From Pocillopora verrucosa (taxonomy: Eukaryota > Cnidaria > Anthozoa > Scleractinia > Pocilloporidae): DNA of 64,000 nt. The notes beneath the pieces were generated by a model. That model was not told the DNA's origin, made no database searches, and saw only the letters and a program-made list of their open reading frames with translations. The DNA lies in NCBI RefSeq assembly GCF_036669915.1, contig NC_089324.1, positions 12,142,118-12,206,117 on the forward strand, given 5' to 3'. Positions 31,583 to 42,650 of this stretch are shown here, piece after piece. Position 1 is the stretch's first letter; each line of letters opens with the position of its first letter. Made by a program: the position numbers and the translations under genes.

Positions 31583-34500
31583 TTATATACGAAACACATA
31601 GGAATCGCTAGGAAGAAAGTAAAAAAAACCACGGTTAGGACATAAAGCATGATCTCAATTTTTTCACAAAGCTAAAAGGTTAGACCCACCGTTTTTCGCA
31701 TCACAGTCTTCGATCCCCCGAAGGGAAGCGACTGGCAATCGGGCCCATCAAAAGTTCTAAATTCTCCAAGTTAAATCAAAACAATAGAGGGAAAGGGCAG
31801 AAATTGGGGGGAGTGGTGACAAGCTGGTGTCATGGGTAAAAGACGAGTTGGATCCAGTATAGTGTTTATCTCATTAAGAATTTATAAGGCATGAAGAGAT
31901 TTGAGAGAGATTAGGTACTTTCGATGTTATGCCATGGAAAACTTAAATCAAAACCACTGAAAACTGAAGCAACGAATCTTGTAACATTAACATCTCACCT
32001 ATGAGTGATGTAACGAACCCAGCGAAAGAGGCTGCAAGCTTTCTCTCGATCCTGTACGCGCACATATCGGATTTGGAGACCGGAGCATATATGCATTGGT
32101 ATTTCGAAGTCCAAACTGAAATACAGAGAGAAATGTTTCAAGACAATACATATAAGTGGGTGATAATGTCATGAAATACTTATGTAAAAAACTGTCCCTG
32201 AGATAACTCAAACTTATACAATGCTGACCTTACGGGGCCGACTTCTTTCCGTGAAGATTTTCGTATTTCACTCATATGCGCCTACGAAACAGAAAGACAC
32301 TAAATTCAGACACTTTGAAAATCAATTGGCTAAAACAAAAATTTTAGCAGCTGTAAATTGCCTACTGCTCGTTAACATTTAATTGCTTTCATTCTTTTCC
32401 CACACTTTCCAAACGCTCTGCGTGTCCCCGCGTTTTACAAAGGCCATATATTTTCCCGCCCTTGGCAAACGTTACAAAATTTCCCGCACTTTCCAAACGC
32501 TGCATGTTTTCCCGCGCTTTCTAAACGCTACCCTTTTCCCAGCGCTTTTCAAACGCCACACTATTCCTCTCTCTCCTCAGCTAAACCTTAATCTGAACAT
32601 TTACTTTTGCGAACATTGTTGAGAGGGCCGAAAGCTTACACAGGAAGGACATCATTTTACTCAATCAACCCTCTTAAGGAGAGAGCCTGTGGCCTACTGA
32701 TTGCGTAAAACCATGATTTGAGTTCGATCTCGTCTAAATTACCGGCCACATATGTTTCCTCGCGTTTTCTAAATACTCCATGCCTCCCTGCGCTTTCCGA
32801 ACACCACACTTTTCCCGCGCTTTCCAAAGACCACACTTTTTCCCGCCCTTTCCAAAGACCACACTTTTTCCCGCCCTTTCCAAAGACCATACTTTTCCCC
32901 GCTTTTTCCAAAGACCACACTTTTTCCAGCGCTTTCCAAACACACACTTTTCCCGCACTTTCAAGAGGGGATATGTTTCCCTGCGTTTTCTAAATGCTAT
33001 ATGTCTCCCGCTCTTTCCGTGCGCTTTAAAACTGCTAAATGTTTTCTAACGTTTGCAGAATGTTACAAGTTTTCTCACACGGCTCCGATCGTACACTGTT
33101 CCATTAGAAAGCCAACTAATCAAAAAAGTTTCCGGGAACGACGGCTTACTAAGTTTCAAAAGACGATGGTAAGGAATTCAAACAGTAACCTTAATAGACG
33201 CTGATAATTCCGACCCTCCTTGAAGTTTCTTAATATTCCAGTACCAGGCTTTTTCGGATGACTTGAACTCTCCTGTTTGTGTCCCGGATGTTATGTGATG
33301 TGAAACACTGTTGGAAAATGGAAGAACAAAAATAGCAGAAAATGTCACATCACAAAATAAAAACTCCAAACGGCTTAATATTCCAAACAAAGGGGTAACA
33401 AATTTACGCGAACGAAAGCTCAAAAACAACCAAAACTCCGCGTAAACAAACAAAAAGTAGGCGAAAAATGTCCACGTCAGTTTCCAATGTCAAGGTTAGA
33501 GTTCTTTGACGTGTTGGCTTATTTGTGGAATCACGCATGCCACGCGTGAGTACAAAAATAATACAAAGGGGGGAAAGGAAGGGAAAAATTGTTACTTGAA
33601 ATTTTAAAAAGAAAGAGATTTTCTTTATCTGATGCATATCACACTTCGAGCGTTGATATGGTTTGAAATTTTTTAGGACAATACCGCTATTGTCTGTCAT
33701 CCTCCAGAGCGGCCGAGTTGTTTAAAAGACGATTTATTAACCCGGGGGTTGCTGTAAATTTTCAATTTAATTTTAAAACCTTTCTAACGGATGGTTTAAA
33801 CCGCGCTCAGCAAGGTTCGAGTTCAGGCGAGAATTTTTCAGTGAAAGAACTTTGCCCAAGGGTGAAATTACACGGATGATTTTTACAGAATCATATCAAT
33901 TCCTAACAATATCACCATACCTGTCTGTTAACTTTGGTACCGGTAACTTCACAACAATGTTGTTGGCGCAACTAAGAATAAACAAAGGGATATAGTAACG
34001 GAACCACACTTTTTTGTGGGGGAGGGGAGGGGGGACGCGCTTATAGCTTTACGGAAGTAATGAGTACAACATTTTCTTATCATTCTTTACGGACTAAAAC
34101 TGTACACTGGCCGTTGGAAGTGAAAATCCTATTTCGAAACAAAAACATGCATATGATCACACACAAAGTTTTTAGAAGTGTTCCCCCCTGTTTCAAATTT
34201 TCACGTTTGGTTCTGCGTTATAAACGTGAGTTGGAAAACTTCGTTCCATCAGGCGTATTCCTCTTTTCTTACTAACAAGGGAATATTAGTTTCAAGGTCA
34301 CAACTTTCAGGATTTGGTTGCATGATATTTTCAAAACAAATAATAATACGGTTTATTGCAAAAGAAGGCTGAAATACGCAACCTTACAATCGTTATAATC
34401 AGATGAGCATGCGTCTTAGACAAAACTATGTTGTCGGTACGAAAAGGCATACCAAAGAAAAATCAGAATCTAAGTTTCTTTCCGCGTTTAATCAAATATT

Positions 34501-37500
34501 CCTTTGATGTTCATTTTACCTTGAGGAAGGCACATTGCATCTCAACTTGAGTGCGACTTCAAGAATTCTACTCAGAAACAACAAGAAATGTTAGCAACCG
34601 ATATAGATCTAAAGCCACGGTCAATCTGGTATCTCTCTACTATAAACAGGTCGGCCAACAGTCCAAGAATCGAAAATGTTTCGATTTCACGACGACTTAC
34701 GTTTACGATGTTTCGTGTAGGGAACGATCAAGTTCGAAGACCCTCGAAGATTTGCGAGGATTCATTACCAGCTAAGGGTTTTACAGATTAGAAGGAAACA
34801 TAACAAAACATGCAAAACATACTTTGAATCTTCATTTTCCTCGACAAAGGCAATCAAGGTAAAAGGAAGATTTGACTGGTTGGCCTCTGAAAGTCGGTAT
34901 TTCATAACAACAAACTGTAGAGAGAGAACACAAGTTAGTATTCGTAACAAGAATAACAAACTTTGAAATATGCTCTGAAAGCACTTTTGGCTGACTGGAC
35001 ATGCTGCAGGAAATAAGCATGGTTTCAGTAGCCTGCATAGCAGGCGCAATTTTGGCGAGCGAGTACTCAGTATTTCCTAACCAAAAATTGTGGCCGCCAT
35101 GTTTGTTTTAAATGTCAGCAGAAGGCTGGGGTGAGAAAGAAATTTGTACCAAGAGGGCGGTCGCCTGTCAAAAATAAGGAAAGGGGTAAGGGTGGGGTAG
35201 TAAAGATTTTGCCCTTCGCTGCCCCCACCCTCCACCCCCTACCCCCCACCGCCTCTATCTCCAAATCAAACAGGGATGGTTGAATAAACGATCGCGAGCT
35301 TCTTAACGTTAATTGCCCTAGTAAGAAGCTTTCACCGCAGGCTATGGTTTCTGTAGCTTGAATCAACCATGAACATTGCTACTCCTCCCAGGGATTTCAA
35401 TAAATTTTTCTATACGTTAATTGTTTTAAAAACAATAACAACAATGATAAATAAAATCAAAACAGTTCCAGACCTCTCCTTCTGGTGGATTCACTAGAAG
35501 TGTTCGTGTTGATTCAAAGTTGGTTAAGTCGACAGACTCATGAAACGTACAGTCGTCCAGCCTCAATGCTACACTGTCAACTAAAGAGAGAAACAGGAAA
35601 AGTATAGCGTGGAAAACAAACCTTTTCAAATTAAGGCATACAAATTTATTAAATACGAAAATAAATTCTTATAATATGGATTGCTGTGTTCCCATAATGA
35701 TTCCATACCAAAGATTAGATGAGCGTTATAACTCAGGCACCGATTCGCCAAACTCAACCTGTGACATTTCATTGGTTAACAAAGCTGAACCTGTCATGAA
35801 TCGACTTAAAAGGAAATATGGGCGGGAACAAAACAACGCATGGCTGAAGCGAGTTCAGCTTTTCGCTGTTGTTGCTGTAGTTCCCGTTGTGATATCCCAC
35901 ATTGTTTCTGGTTTCTAAATTTTCCATTACCTCTGGAAACCACATCAGACTTTCCAACAAAGAAATCGTCATTTAACATGATCTTTACTTCTGGAGAACC
36001 AGCCACAAAGTTTTTCATCAGAATGCATCCATCAATTTCACTCCTTAAAATGTTCCCCTTGAAGAAAAAAACAAATTTAATGGTCACACGGACAATATGC
36101 TCTTACTTGTGAGACAAATAGAGAATAACACATGGGCGCGCGTAGATAAGATTTCTCTTCAAGTGTTTAGCTCGATATCTCACGAGTGAGCGCAGTAAAC
36201 GAGTGAACTATCGAGTTGGACACGAGAAGAGAAATTCCAAATCTGCAAGCAACCTTATAATATTTTGTTTATTTGTTTTTTTTAACACCATAGGCCTTTA
36301 CTGACATGAAAATTCGAAAAACTACCATAGATTAAGAATGGTGATCGCTTTGTCTGTCATTCATTAACTCGACAGAGTGATGAGAAAGACGAGCAACGCA
36401 TCAGCAGCTGTTTGCCGATATCAAACACACGTAAAATATTATTGTAGTTTTACACGTGTGCATTAACGGCTTTTCTCAAGGCTGGAAATCTTTGTGAAAC
36501 ACCGCAGTTTATATGACAAATCAATTTCTTCGTACGCGGCTGTTTACAAAACCCTTTTGCAACCATGAATGGCTTCCGCATGTTGCTTTGTCCCAAAGAA
36601 TATAGATTTTCAAGCATTTTTATTGATTTTTACTGATGTTGTGGTGTAAAGCATTATTGTCGGGAAAAATTACTTACATTTGTACCAACCAATACTGTAA
36701 GCCTTTCTAACAAATCCAAAAATACTTCCCGTTTCTTTCCTCTCTGTGTAAACATGGACAAGAATAGTTGCAATCATTGTTATTTTGGATCAACAGCAGA
36801 TTGGAATAAGAGTTGGCTGTATTAAACATATTTGCATGATAAACCTAACATATGGTCTGGGTTATTTTCAGAATATCATTATGTAAAAGAGTGGGGGTCT
36901 GCATAAATTTCACTAGCTTTTCCCTAAGTGGCTGCAAGGGTTTAATAAGCAGCTGTGGCCAGAAATCCATAAGGAAGTGTCTTTCACCATAGCCCTTCTA
37001 GATGGGCATATTGCCTCTACCCTTGTTGAGTCTAACTAGGAGAATTGTCTCACTTACCTGTATCATCTTTGGAAGAACCACAGGCTTATTAGCAGCAGTA
37101 CTTGGCAGAGACATCTTATCAGTACCATACTGTCAAAAAAAAAGGATGCCCTCAGGGGAAAAAGACTCATAGAACAAAATTTACAACATGGTTGGCTGCA
37201 TCAACAATTCAGATGCTTAGGATCAAATGCTCTGTTCCCCTACAGGAATTGCAAGTTCTTACTACTACTCTTCCAGTACACTGCCACAGTGGTTCCTCTG
37301 ATCTTGTGGCTACCTCAGGGACATTACATACATATGCCTTGAGATTCTCTGTTGACGTAACCTGGACATACCCAAAATCCTGCAAAGGAGAAGTAAATGA
37401 TGATGAAAATCTTGAAAGCAGGCAAGATTGCCACTATTAGAACTTTTCAAAGCACAATAATGAAAGTTAATGGAAATAGAAGAACTGTACAATTATCTAG

Positions 37501-40500
37501 TGTTAAACATTTTCTGGGTTACATCGAGTTTTCTTTCACTGTACTCAGTGAGTTCTCTAGAAAACTTGCAACATCCTCTGAGCCCTTTACACCCTAACAT
37601 CAGTATGCATATTCTCCATACTGTTCTCTATACATTTCTTAAGGTGCTGACAAGGAGAATTTGTTTAACAATCAAGAGCTTCTTAGCTTGTTGATCATTT
37701 CCTTTACTCTCATGGCCTTACTGAGTAATTCAGGGGTAATATTGTAGGAGAAATTAAATGCTGGTCACTCTTAGGGGATAGTAGGGTAAACCAATCATAA
37801 GCAAAACTAAAATTAAAAGAGAGGTGGTAATATTTATCTAATATCATGCTTTAGTCAATTTTCTTGTAAGTGCTGTTAATCAAGTTCTTGTTAGCTCAGT
37901 GTGATATTTACTTCAATTTACTTTGATTTAAAATTGTAATTACAGTACATTATCAAAGGTTTTGGTTTCACAAAACTCAATTCAAATGCACTCTGTCTGA
38001 TTCCACTATTTGACAATGTATACATAATATTTCCTCTTTGTTCTATAACCCTTTTATTTACAAGCAAGACCTCAAAACCAATTCTCCAAACTCTTTTTGA
38101 AATACAGTAAACTCTCTCATAGGTGGACATCCTCAGGAATTGGACAAAAATGTCAATTAGAGGAACTGTCTGCCTTTGAAGATGATTCTCACAAGGGGAA
38201 AACAAAGAAACAGTGGTCAGATGTTTGCTTACTAGAGAGTGTTATACTGGACTCTTGTTGCTTTCAAATTAATCAACAGCTTGCTTCACCATTGGCAAAT
38301 TTTCTGTCAAAGGTTGTCTTTTGTTGATTTGCACATTGAAGGAAAATTTTTTTGCCAATAGTCAATTATTATTGGTGGGATGTGCACTTACAAGAGAGTG
38401 TAAACAAAAGCAAAATCCAATGTTCATTTAAAAAAGTGTCCACGACAGCTTACAATAGAGTGTCCACTCACAGAAATGCGTAAATACAGAGTTAAACTGG
38501 AAAGCAAAAATGGGAATTTGAATATTTTTTGTAAGTAGAAGTGTCTGCTTACAAAAGTGTCTGGTAGAAAAGAATTAACTGTTTTAGCCCAGAGAATTTG
38601 GTGTTTAATCAAACAATATTCCATTGTTGATATTTTTTCTTTTTTCCCAGTACCTCTCTGTTAGAAAATGTGGTATTATTGTAAGGAGAAATTCCTTTTT
38701 AATCGCTACTAAGAGTGAAAGAAAGATGCAGCTTACCAATACTTCATCCAGCAACTCGTAAATAAGAGGGAAATTACATTTGATTGCTTCTTCATCAAGA
38801 ACACCACAGTAATCCTTGCAAAGATCTGAAATTCTACAAAAACATTTATTTCCAGTTAACCCTTTAACTTTCAAGATCTAATTGTTAATTCTCAACTTGA
38901 GGTGCTACACATTTCCTTGTAAATTATTTACAAGAATTTGGTGTTTGGTCAAGACAAGTTGACTCATTGCTGATAAGTTTAAGTATTCTCTTTACCTGTT
39001 TGCTGGATAAGGTATGGATGTTATAGGAAGAAGTAACTTGTTAATCACTTCTGGGTATTGAAGGATACTAAGGACAAACAGTACTCTCAGCAGAATAACA
39101 AACACAGCTACACTATCGCCGAACCCTCTATGTTTTCACTAGTATCAAGTTGTAAAAGTTGTCCAGTGAAAAATATAAGTTGTCTATCCCACCAAATCCT
39201 CTAAAGAGCACAGCCTTGTGATTTTTAAAAACAATTTTTATCTTCCTTTTACTAGGTTTGCTTTATGTATTTGTCTCTCATGTAAACAAATTGTAAATTA
39301 AGGTACCAAATGCACAGTCAGTTCAATAAAGTTTTAACCCTTTCACTCCCACAAGTGACCAAGACAGAATTTCTCCTTACAATATCAATACAATATCACA
39401 CAGGCAGGTGATGAGAATAGAGAAGAATATCAATCATGGGATTATTAGTTGATCCAATACCAAATTCTCTGAACTAACATCATAAGAATTGTATGGCAGA
39501 TAGTAAGGAGAATTATTAATCAGATCTTGGGAGTGAAAGGGTTAACCATTTTCTATTATACAATAAGCAAATAAGAATTACACACTCAGGAAATTAAGAT
39601 TGGTTCTTACTTATGATCTATTAAAGGACAGAAGCATAATAGCATCACCATTGTAACTTTTTTGCTTCTTTATTAAATAAAACTAATAGATTCCCTGTAG
39701 TCGTGGGTCTGTTCAGATATAGATCACAGACAATGTCAGAATGTGTTTAGAACATCAGTGATACACTTGACTGCACCTCATGAGTCACTTTTTTGTTTTT
39801 GTTCTTGATGTCAATTTGTGATGTAGTACTAAACAGATGTACAGCAACCAGGAATCTTTTCAGTTAACCCTTTAACTCCCAAGATCTTATTAGCAATTCT
39901 CCTTACTGTCTGCCATATAGTTCTTGTGATGTTAGACTTGAGAATTTGGTATTGGATCAACTAATAATCCCCTGATTAATATCTTCCTTCATTCTCGTCA
40001 CTTGCCTGCTTGAAATTATATTGATACTTGTTAGGAGCAATTCTGTTTTGGTCACTCATGAGAGTTAAATGGTTAATTTCATAACATAACTTTGTACCTT
40101 GTTAGTACTTCAACACCAAAGGCAGGTGAAATATTAAACTTTGTGGTGGAAACAAAGTAGAGTCCATTTCTTTTGATGAAGATAAAGTTGACACTATCAA
40201 CATTCTGTGGAAGTAATCAAAATCATTACTTTAGTCACTTTCTATGACCCTTTACGCCCTCATGCATGTTGTGCATACTGTTCTGTATACATCTCCTATG
40301 GTGCTGCCAAGGAGAATTTGTTGTACCCTTTCACTGCTAAGAATGATTAGCATCTAATTCATCCTTAAAGCAATATTGCTGAATCATTCATCTAGAACAT
40401 GAGAATTAAGGGAATGATTAACAACTGAAGAAGCAAATTCTTGTTGTCAGTACTAAAAGAATTGCATAGAGAAGACTAAGGAGAAAATGAATACTGATGT

Positions 40501-42260
40501 TAGAGCTTTTTTAGTTGGTGCAAATTTCCTTTATTCTCATGACCTTATAATGTTTGCTTTGGGGTAATATTATTAGGAGAAATTAGATGCTGGTCACTGT
40601 TATGAATCAAAGTAATATATAGATTTAGCCAAGCCTAAAAGCGGAGTTCGCAATTTTTTTTTTTCCCAGTGCACTGACCACTGGACTACTGGATAAAGCC
40701 ATGGCATTGGCGTGCCTGTGGTATAGTTGACCACACATGTTAAAAGTAGCACCTTGTACGGTTGTACAGTCATACAGTTGTACAACCAAATTTTTTTGGC
40801 TTGATGGGTTACTACTATTTTGTATAATTATAGGGCTATGCTCTGCAAGCTCCGCTATTAACACACTCCGCTATTAACACTCTTTCTAAATTTTCTAAAA
40901 TTTGATAAAAAAAAAAAAAGACTTTACCCTTTAACTCCCAAAATCTGATCGTTAATTCTCTCCTCTAGCCGTTACACATTTCCTCATAAATTAATTAAGA
41001 GAAATTGGTATTAAATCAGTGTTCTCCTTTTCAGGCAGTAACCAGTACCATTTACCACCTGTAGTACCTCTTATTACTGTTTAAAATTGCTTAGAATTCT
41101 TGAAAATTCAACAGGTGAAAGGATTGCTTTACCGGTTTGAAAATATATATTTTACCTGTCATGCTTAAAATAAGGGAGAACACTGTAGATCAAGATAACA
41201 ACTTCTACCTGATAAGTTTGAGTATTCTCATTACCTGTTTGCTGGATAATGTATGGTTATTATTGAGGAGAAGTTACATGTTAATCACTACTGGGAGTTA
41301 ACCTTTTCACTCCCACAAGTGACCAAGACAGAATTTCTCCTTACAATATCAATACAATATCAAGCAGGCAGGTGATGAGAATAGAGATGAATATCAATCA
41401 TGGGATTATTAGTTGATCCAATACCAAATTCTCTGAACTAATATCATAAGAATTGTATGGCTGATAGTAAGGAGAATTACTAATTAGATCTTGGGAGTGA
41501 AAGGGTTAAAGGGTTAAGCTTAGGTTAGGTTTCTTTGGTTTCTTTCCAGTAACTCACAAATATTGGAGGGAGACTTTCCTTGCCAGATTTTATTTTCCTG
41601 TAGAAGATGTCTGGGGTTCCTTTCACACCATCCCCTCTGTCTTGAATGAATTAAGGAAAGCTTTACCATGATTACAGAAACATAGACTCCCCGAATCAGT
41701 AAGGTACCCTAGTGTCTCATTTCGTATTAATCCCCACCCCCTTCACTCCCCAAAAAACTGACATTTTCCTGCATTGCCCACTGATTTCTTGAGGGTTTAT
41801 TTGATAAACAGTGCCAGAAGAGCCTTGAGATTTTCAGAACCTTGGAAGGAAATGTGAAAATTTTCTAAGATAGATGTCCCACACATAAATTTAAATGGGC
41901 AAAAAATTAAAAATGTACTGATATCAAATATAGATTCAGGAACTCCCTAGTCAACATCGGTCGACAGGAATCGTTGACCGTGAAAAATTGATAAAATCAA
42001 TTTATCGAGTGTTAATGGAAATCGATGAAATGAGAGAATAGCAAAGAGATCTAACTATCGATTTCAAAGCTTACTTTTCAAAGTGCATTTCACAAGAAAA
42101 AAAAAGAAATAACATTTAGGCAAGAGCTTAAACTAGAATCAGACAGTGTAATTAAACCCTAAATCAGCCATATTTGTCAAAAAAAGTTCGGGAAAAGGAT
42201 ACAATCGCGATATACAAGCGTATCTCCTCGAGAACTCAAGATGAAGAAATCAGACAACAT
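31583..42260 (-). CDS. AP4M1: AP-4 complex subunit mu (AP4M1)
   Basis: Medium subunit of the AP-4 adaptor; the family binds tyrosine-type sorting signals at the trans-Golgi. Exons: 42203-42260, 41558-41640, 40098-40204, 38737-38833, 37314-37379, 37058-37129, 36678-36743, 35931-36057, 35474-35580, 34823-34914, (34572-34634), 33921-33971, 33190-33307, 32229-32281, 31999-32115, 31583-31607. All phases agree; about 433 residues (human about 453). The longin-like N-terminus starts MLSDFFILSSRGDTLVYRDY, with KRNGLYFVSTT and IYELLDEVLDFGYVQVTSTE. The mu-homology domain runs from about residue 180 (REVFLDLLERLTVLV) through DDFFVGKSD, FHESVDLTNFE, NPPEGEFVVMKYRLS, NNIVVKLPVPK, WYWNIKKLQGGSELS and CSGLQIRYVRV, to the end WVRYIT..SDSYVFRI. 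The exon in parentheses is uncertain: a shorter 34599-34634 form also keeps frame. Introns are full of MITEs. Confidence 0.93.
32386..32990. repeat. GC-rich minisatellite, unit about 28 bp, two blocks
   Basis: Blocks at about 32386-32570 and 32760-32990 repeat a unit like TTTTCCCGCGCTTTCCAAA followed by CG or GACCACAC. The best-conserved copies are at 32810-32950. It lies in the AP4M1 intron between exons 33190-33307 and 32229-32281. ORFs across it encode only repeat peptides. Confidence 0.9.
36151..36236. repeat. Short palindromic element
   Basis: ATTTCTCTTCAAGTGTTTAG CTCGATA on the left is answered by TATCGAG..GACACGAGAAGAGAAAT on the right around GAGTGAGCGCAGTAAACGAGTG. It lies in an AP4M1 intron. 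Confidence 0.8.
37592..37790 (+). repeat. MITE-C copy in AP4M1 intron
   Basis: ACCCTAACATCAGTATGCATATTCTCCATACTGTTCTCTATACATTTCTTAAGG...GAGAAATTAAATGCTGGTCACTCTTAGGGG. Relatives lie at 40249, 43980, 48060, 48896 (reverse) and 51331 (reverse). Confidence 0.85.
38858..39063 (+). repeat. MITE-B copy in AP4M1 intron
   Basis: TAACCCTTTAACTTTCAAGATCTAATTGTTAATTCTC...TTTACCTGTTTGCTGGATAAGGTATGGAT. Relatives lie at 40924-41297 and 49650-49835. Confidence 0.8.
39334..39545 (+). repeat. MITE-A, nearly intact
   Basis: 212 bp with terminal inverted repeats TTAACCCTTTCACTCCCA / TGGGAGTGAAAGGGTTAA. Almost the same sequence as 41298-41509. Confidence 0.92.
39595..39860. repeat. Foldback element D, diverged copy
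   Basis: ATTGGTTCTTACTTATGATCTATTAAAGGACAGA...TCTGTTCAGATATAGATCACAGA...AACATCAGTGATACAC matches the better-preserved palindrome at 52875-53136. Confidence 0.75.
39866..40075 (-). repeat. MITE-A, reverse orientation
   Basis: TTAACCCTTTAACTCCCAAGATCTTATTAGCAATTCTCCTTACTGTCTGCCATA... is the reverse complement of the 39334-39545 element, ending GAGAGTTAAATGGTTAA. Confidence 0.85.
40249..40605 (+). repeat. MITE-C copy interrupted by an inverted MITE-C copy
   Basis: The outer forward copy runs from ACCCTTTACGCCCTCATGCA to GAGAAATTAGATGCTGGTCACTG. An inner reverse copy (about 40323-40510) starts ACCCTTTCACTGCTAAGAATGATTAGCATC and ends ATGAATACTGATGTTAGAG. Confidence 0.75.
40610..40862. repeat. 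Probable dispersed repeat, unclassified
   Basis: T-run and short direct repeats (ACGGTTGTACAGTCATACAGTTGTACAACC; CTCCGCTATTAACAC twice). No gene signal. It lies in the AP4M1 intron between 40098 and 41558. Confidence 0.4.
40924..41297 (+). repeat. MITE-B interrupted by a CAGTGTTCTCC-ended MITE
   Basis: The outer MITE-B is CCCTTTAACTCCCAAAATCTGATCGTTAATTCTC...CTGTTTGCTGGATAATGTATGG. At about 41023-41192 a second element starts CAGTGTTCTCC and ends GGAGAACACTG; its body matches 880-1043. Target-site duplications were not resolved. Confidence 0.8.
41298..41509 (+). repeat. MITE-A, nearly intact, abutting MITE-B
   Basis: 212 bp, TTAACCTTTTCACTCCCACAAGTGACCAAGACAGAA...CTTGGGAGTGAAAGGGTTAA. It starts where the MITE-B copy ends. 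Confidence 0.92.
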
Positions 42261-42650
42261 GGCGGTATACTTTCTGCGATTAACCGCTGAGTAAGATAAC
42301 AAATTAATTGTAGGCTCGTAACAATTTTCATCGCTTAGAAATCAGTTCTTTTCTTCGTCATTTCTGACCTATTTTGCTCAGAGACTGAATTTTTTGTGTT
42401 TTAACAAGTTTAATTAATATGAAATGCAGAAAAATAGCCTGAATAATCGCTCGAGGTGGAAAAATAACAAAAAAATGAGGCGCCCTTTGTCCGAAGTAAA
42501 ACTACTTTAATGATGCGCATGCGTTTTAGGACTTCGCGGGGGGGCAAAAGACACTCTTGCTACTTTTCTCCAACTTATGCACGTGTGGGAATAAAGTTTT
42601 GAGTCAGTTTCGATAAAATTGCTCAGGTTTTTCCTAACATAGTTAGCAGC
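42261..42650. promoter_or_regulatory. Head-to-head promoter of AP4M1 and the HNRNPUL1-like gene
   Basis: The two start codons diverge across 390 bp. TGCGCATGCG at 42514-42523 matches the palindromic NRF1 site common in divergent housekeeping promoters. No TATA box is placed convincingly. The bidirectional role is inferred from spacing and motif. Confidence 0.7.

Noticed and set aside
32657..33049. Repetitive ORFs on both strands
   Set aside because: They are translations of the 28-bp minisatellite inside an AP4M1 intron.
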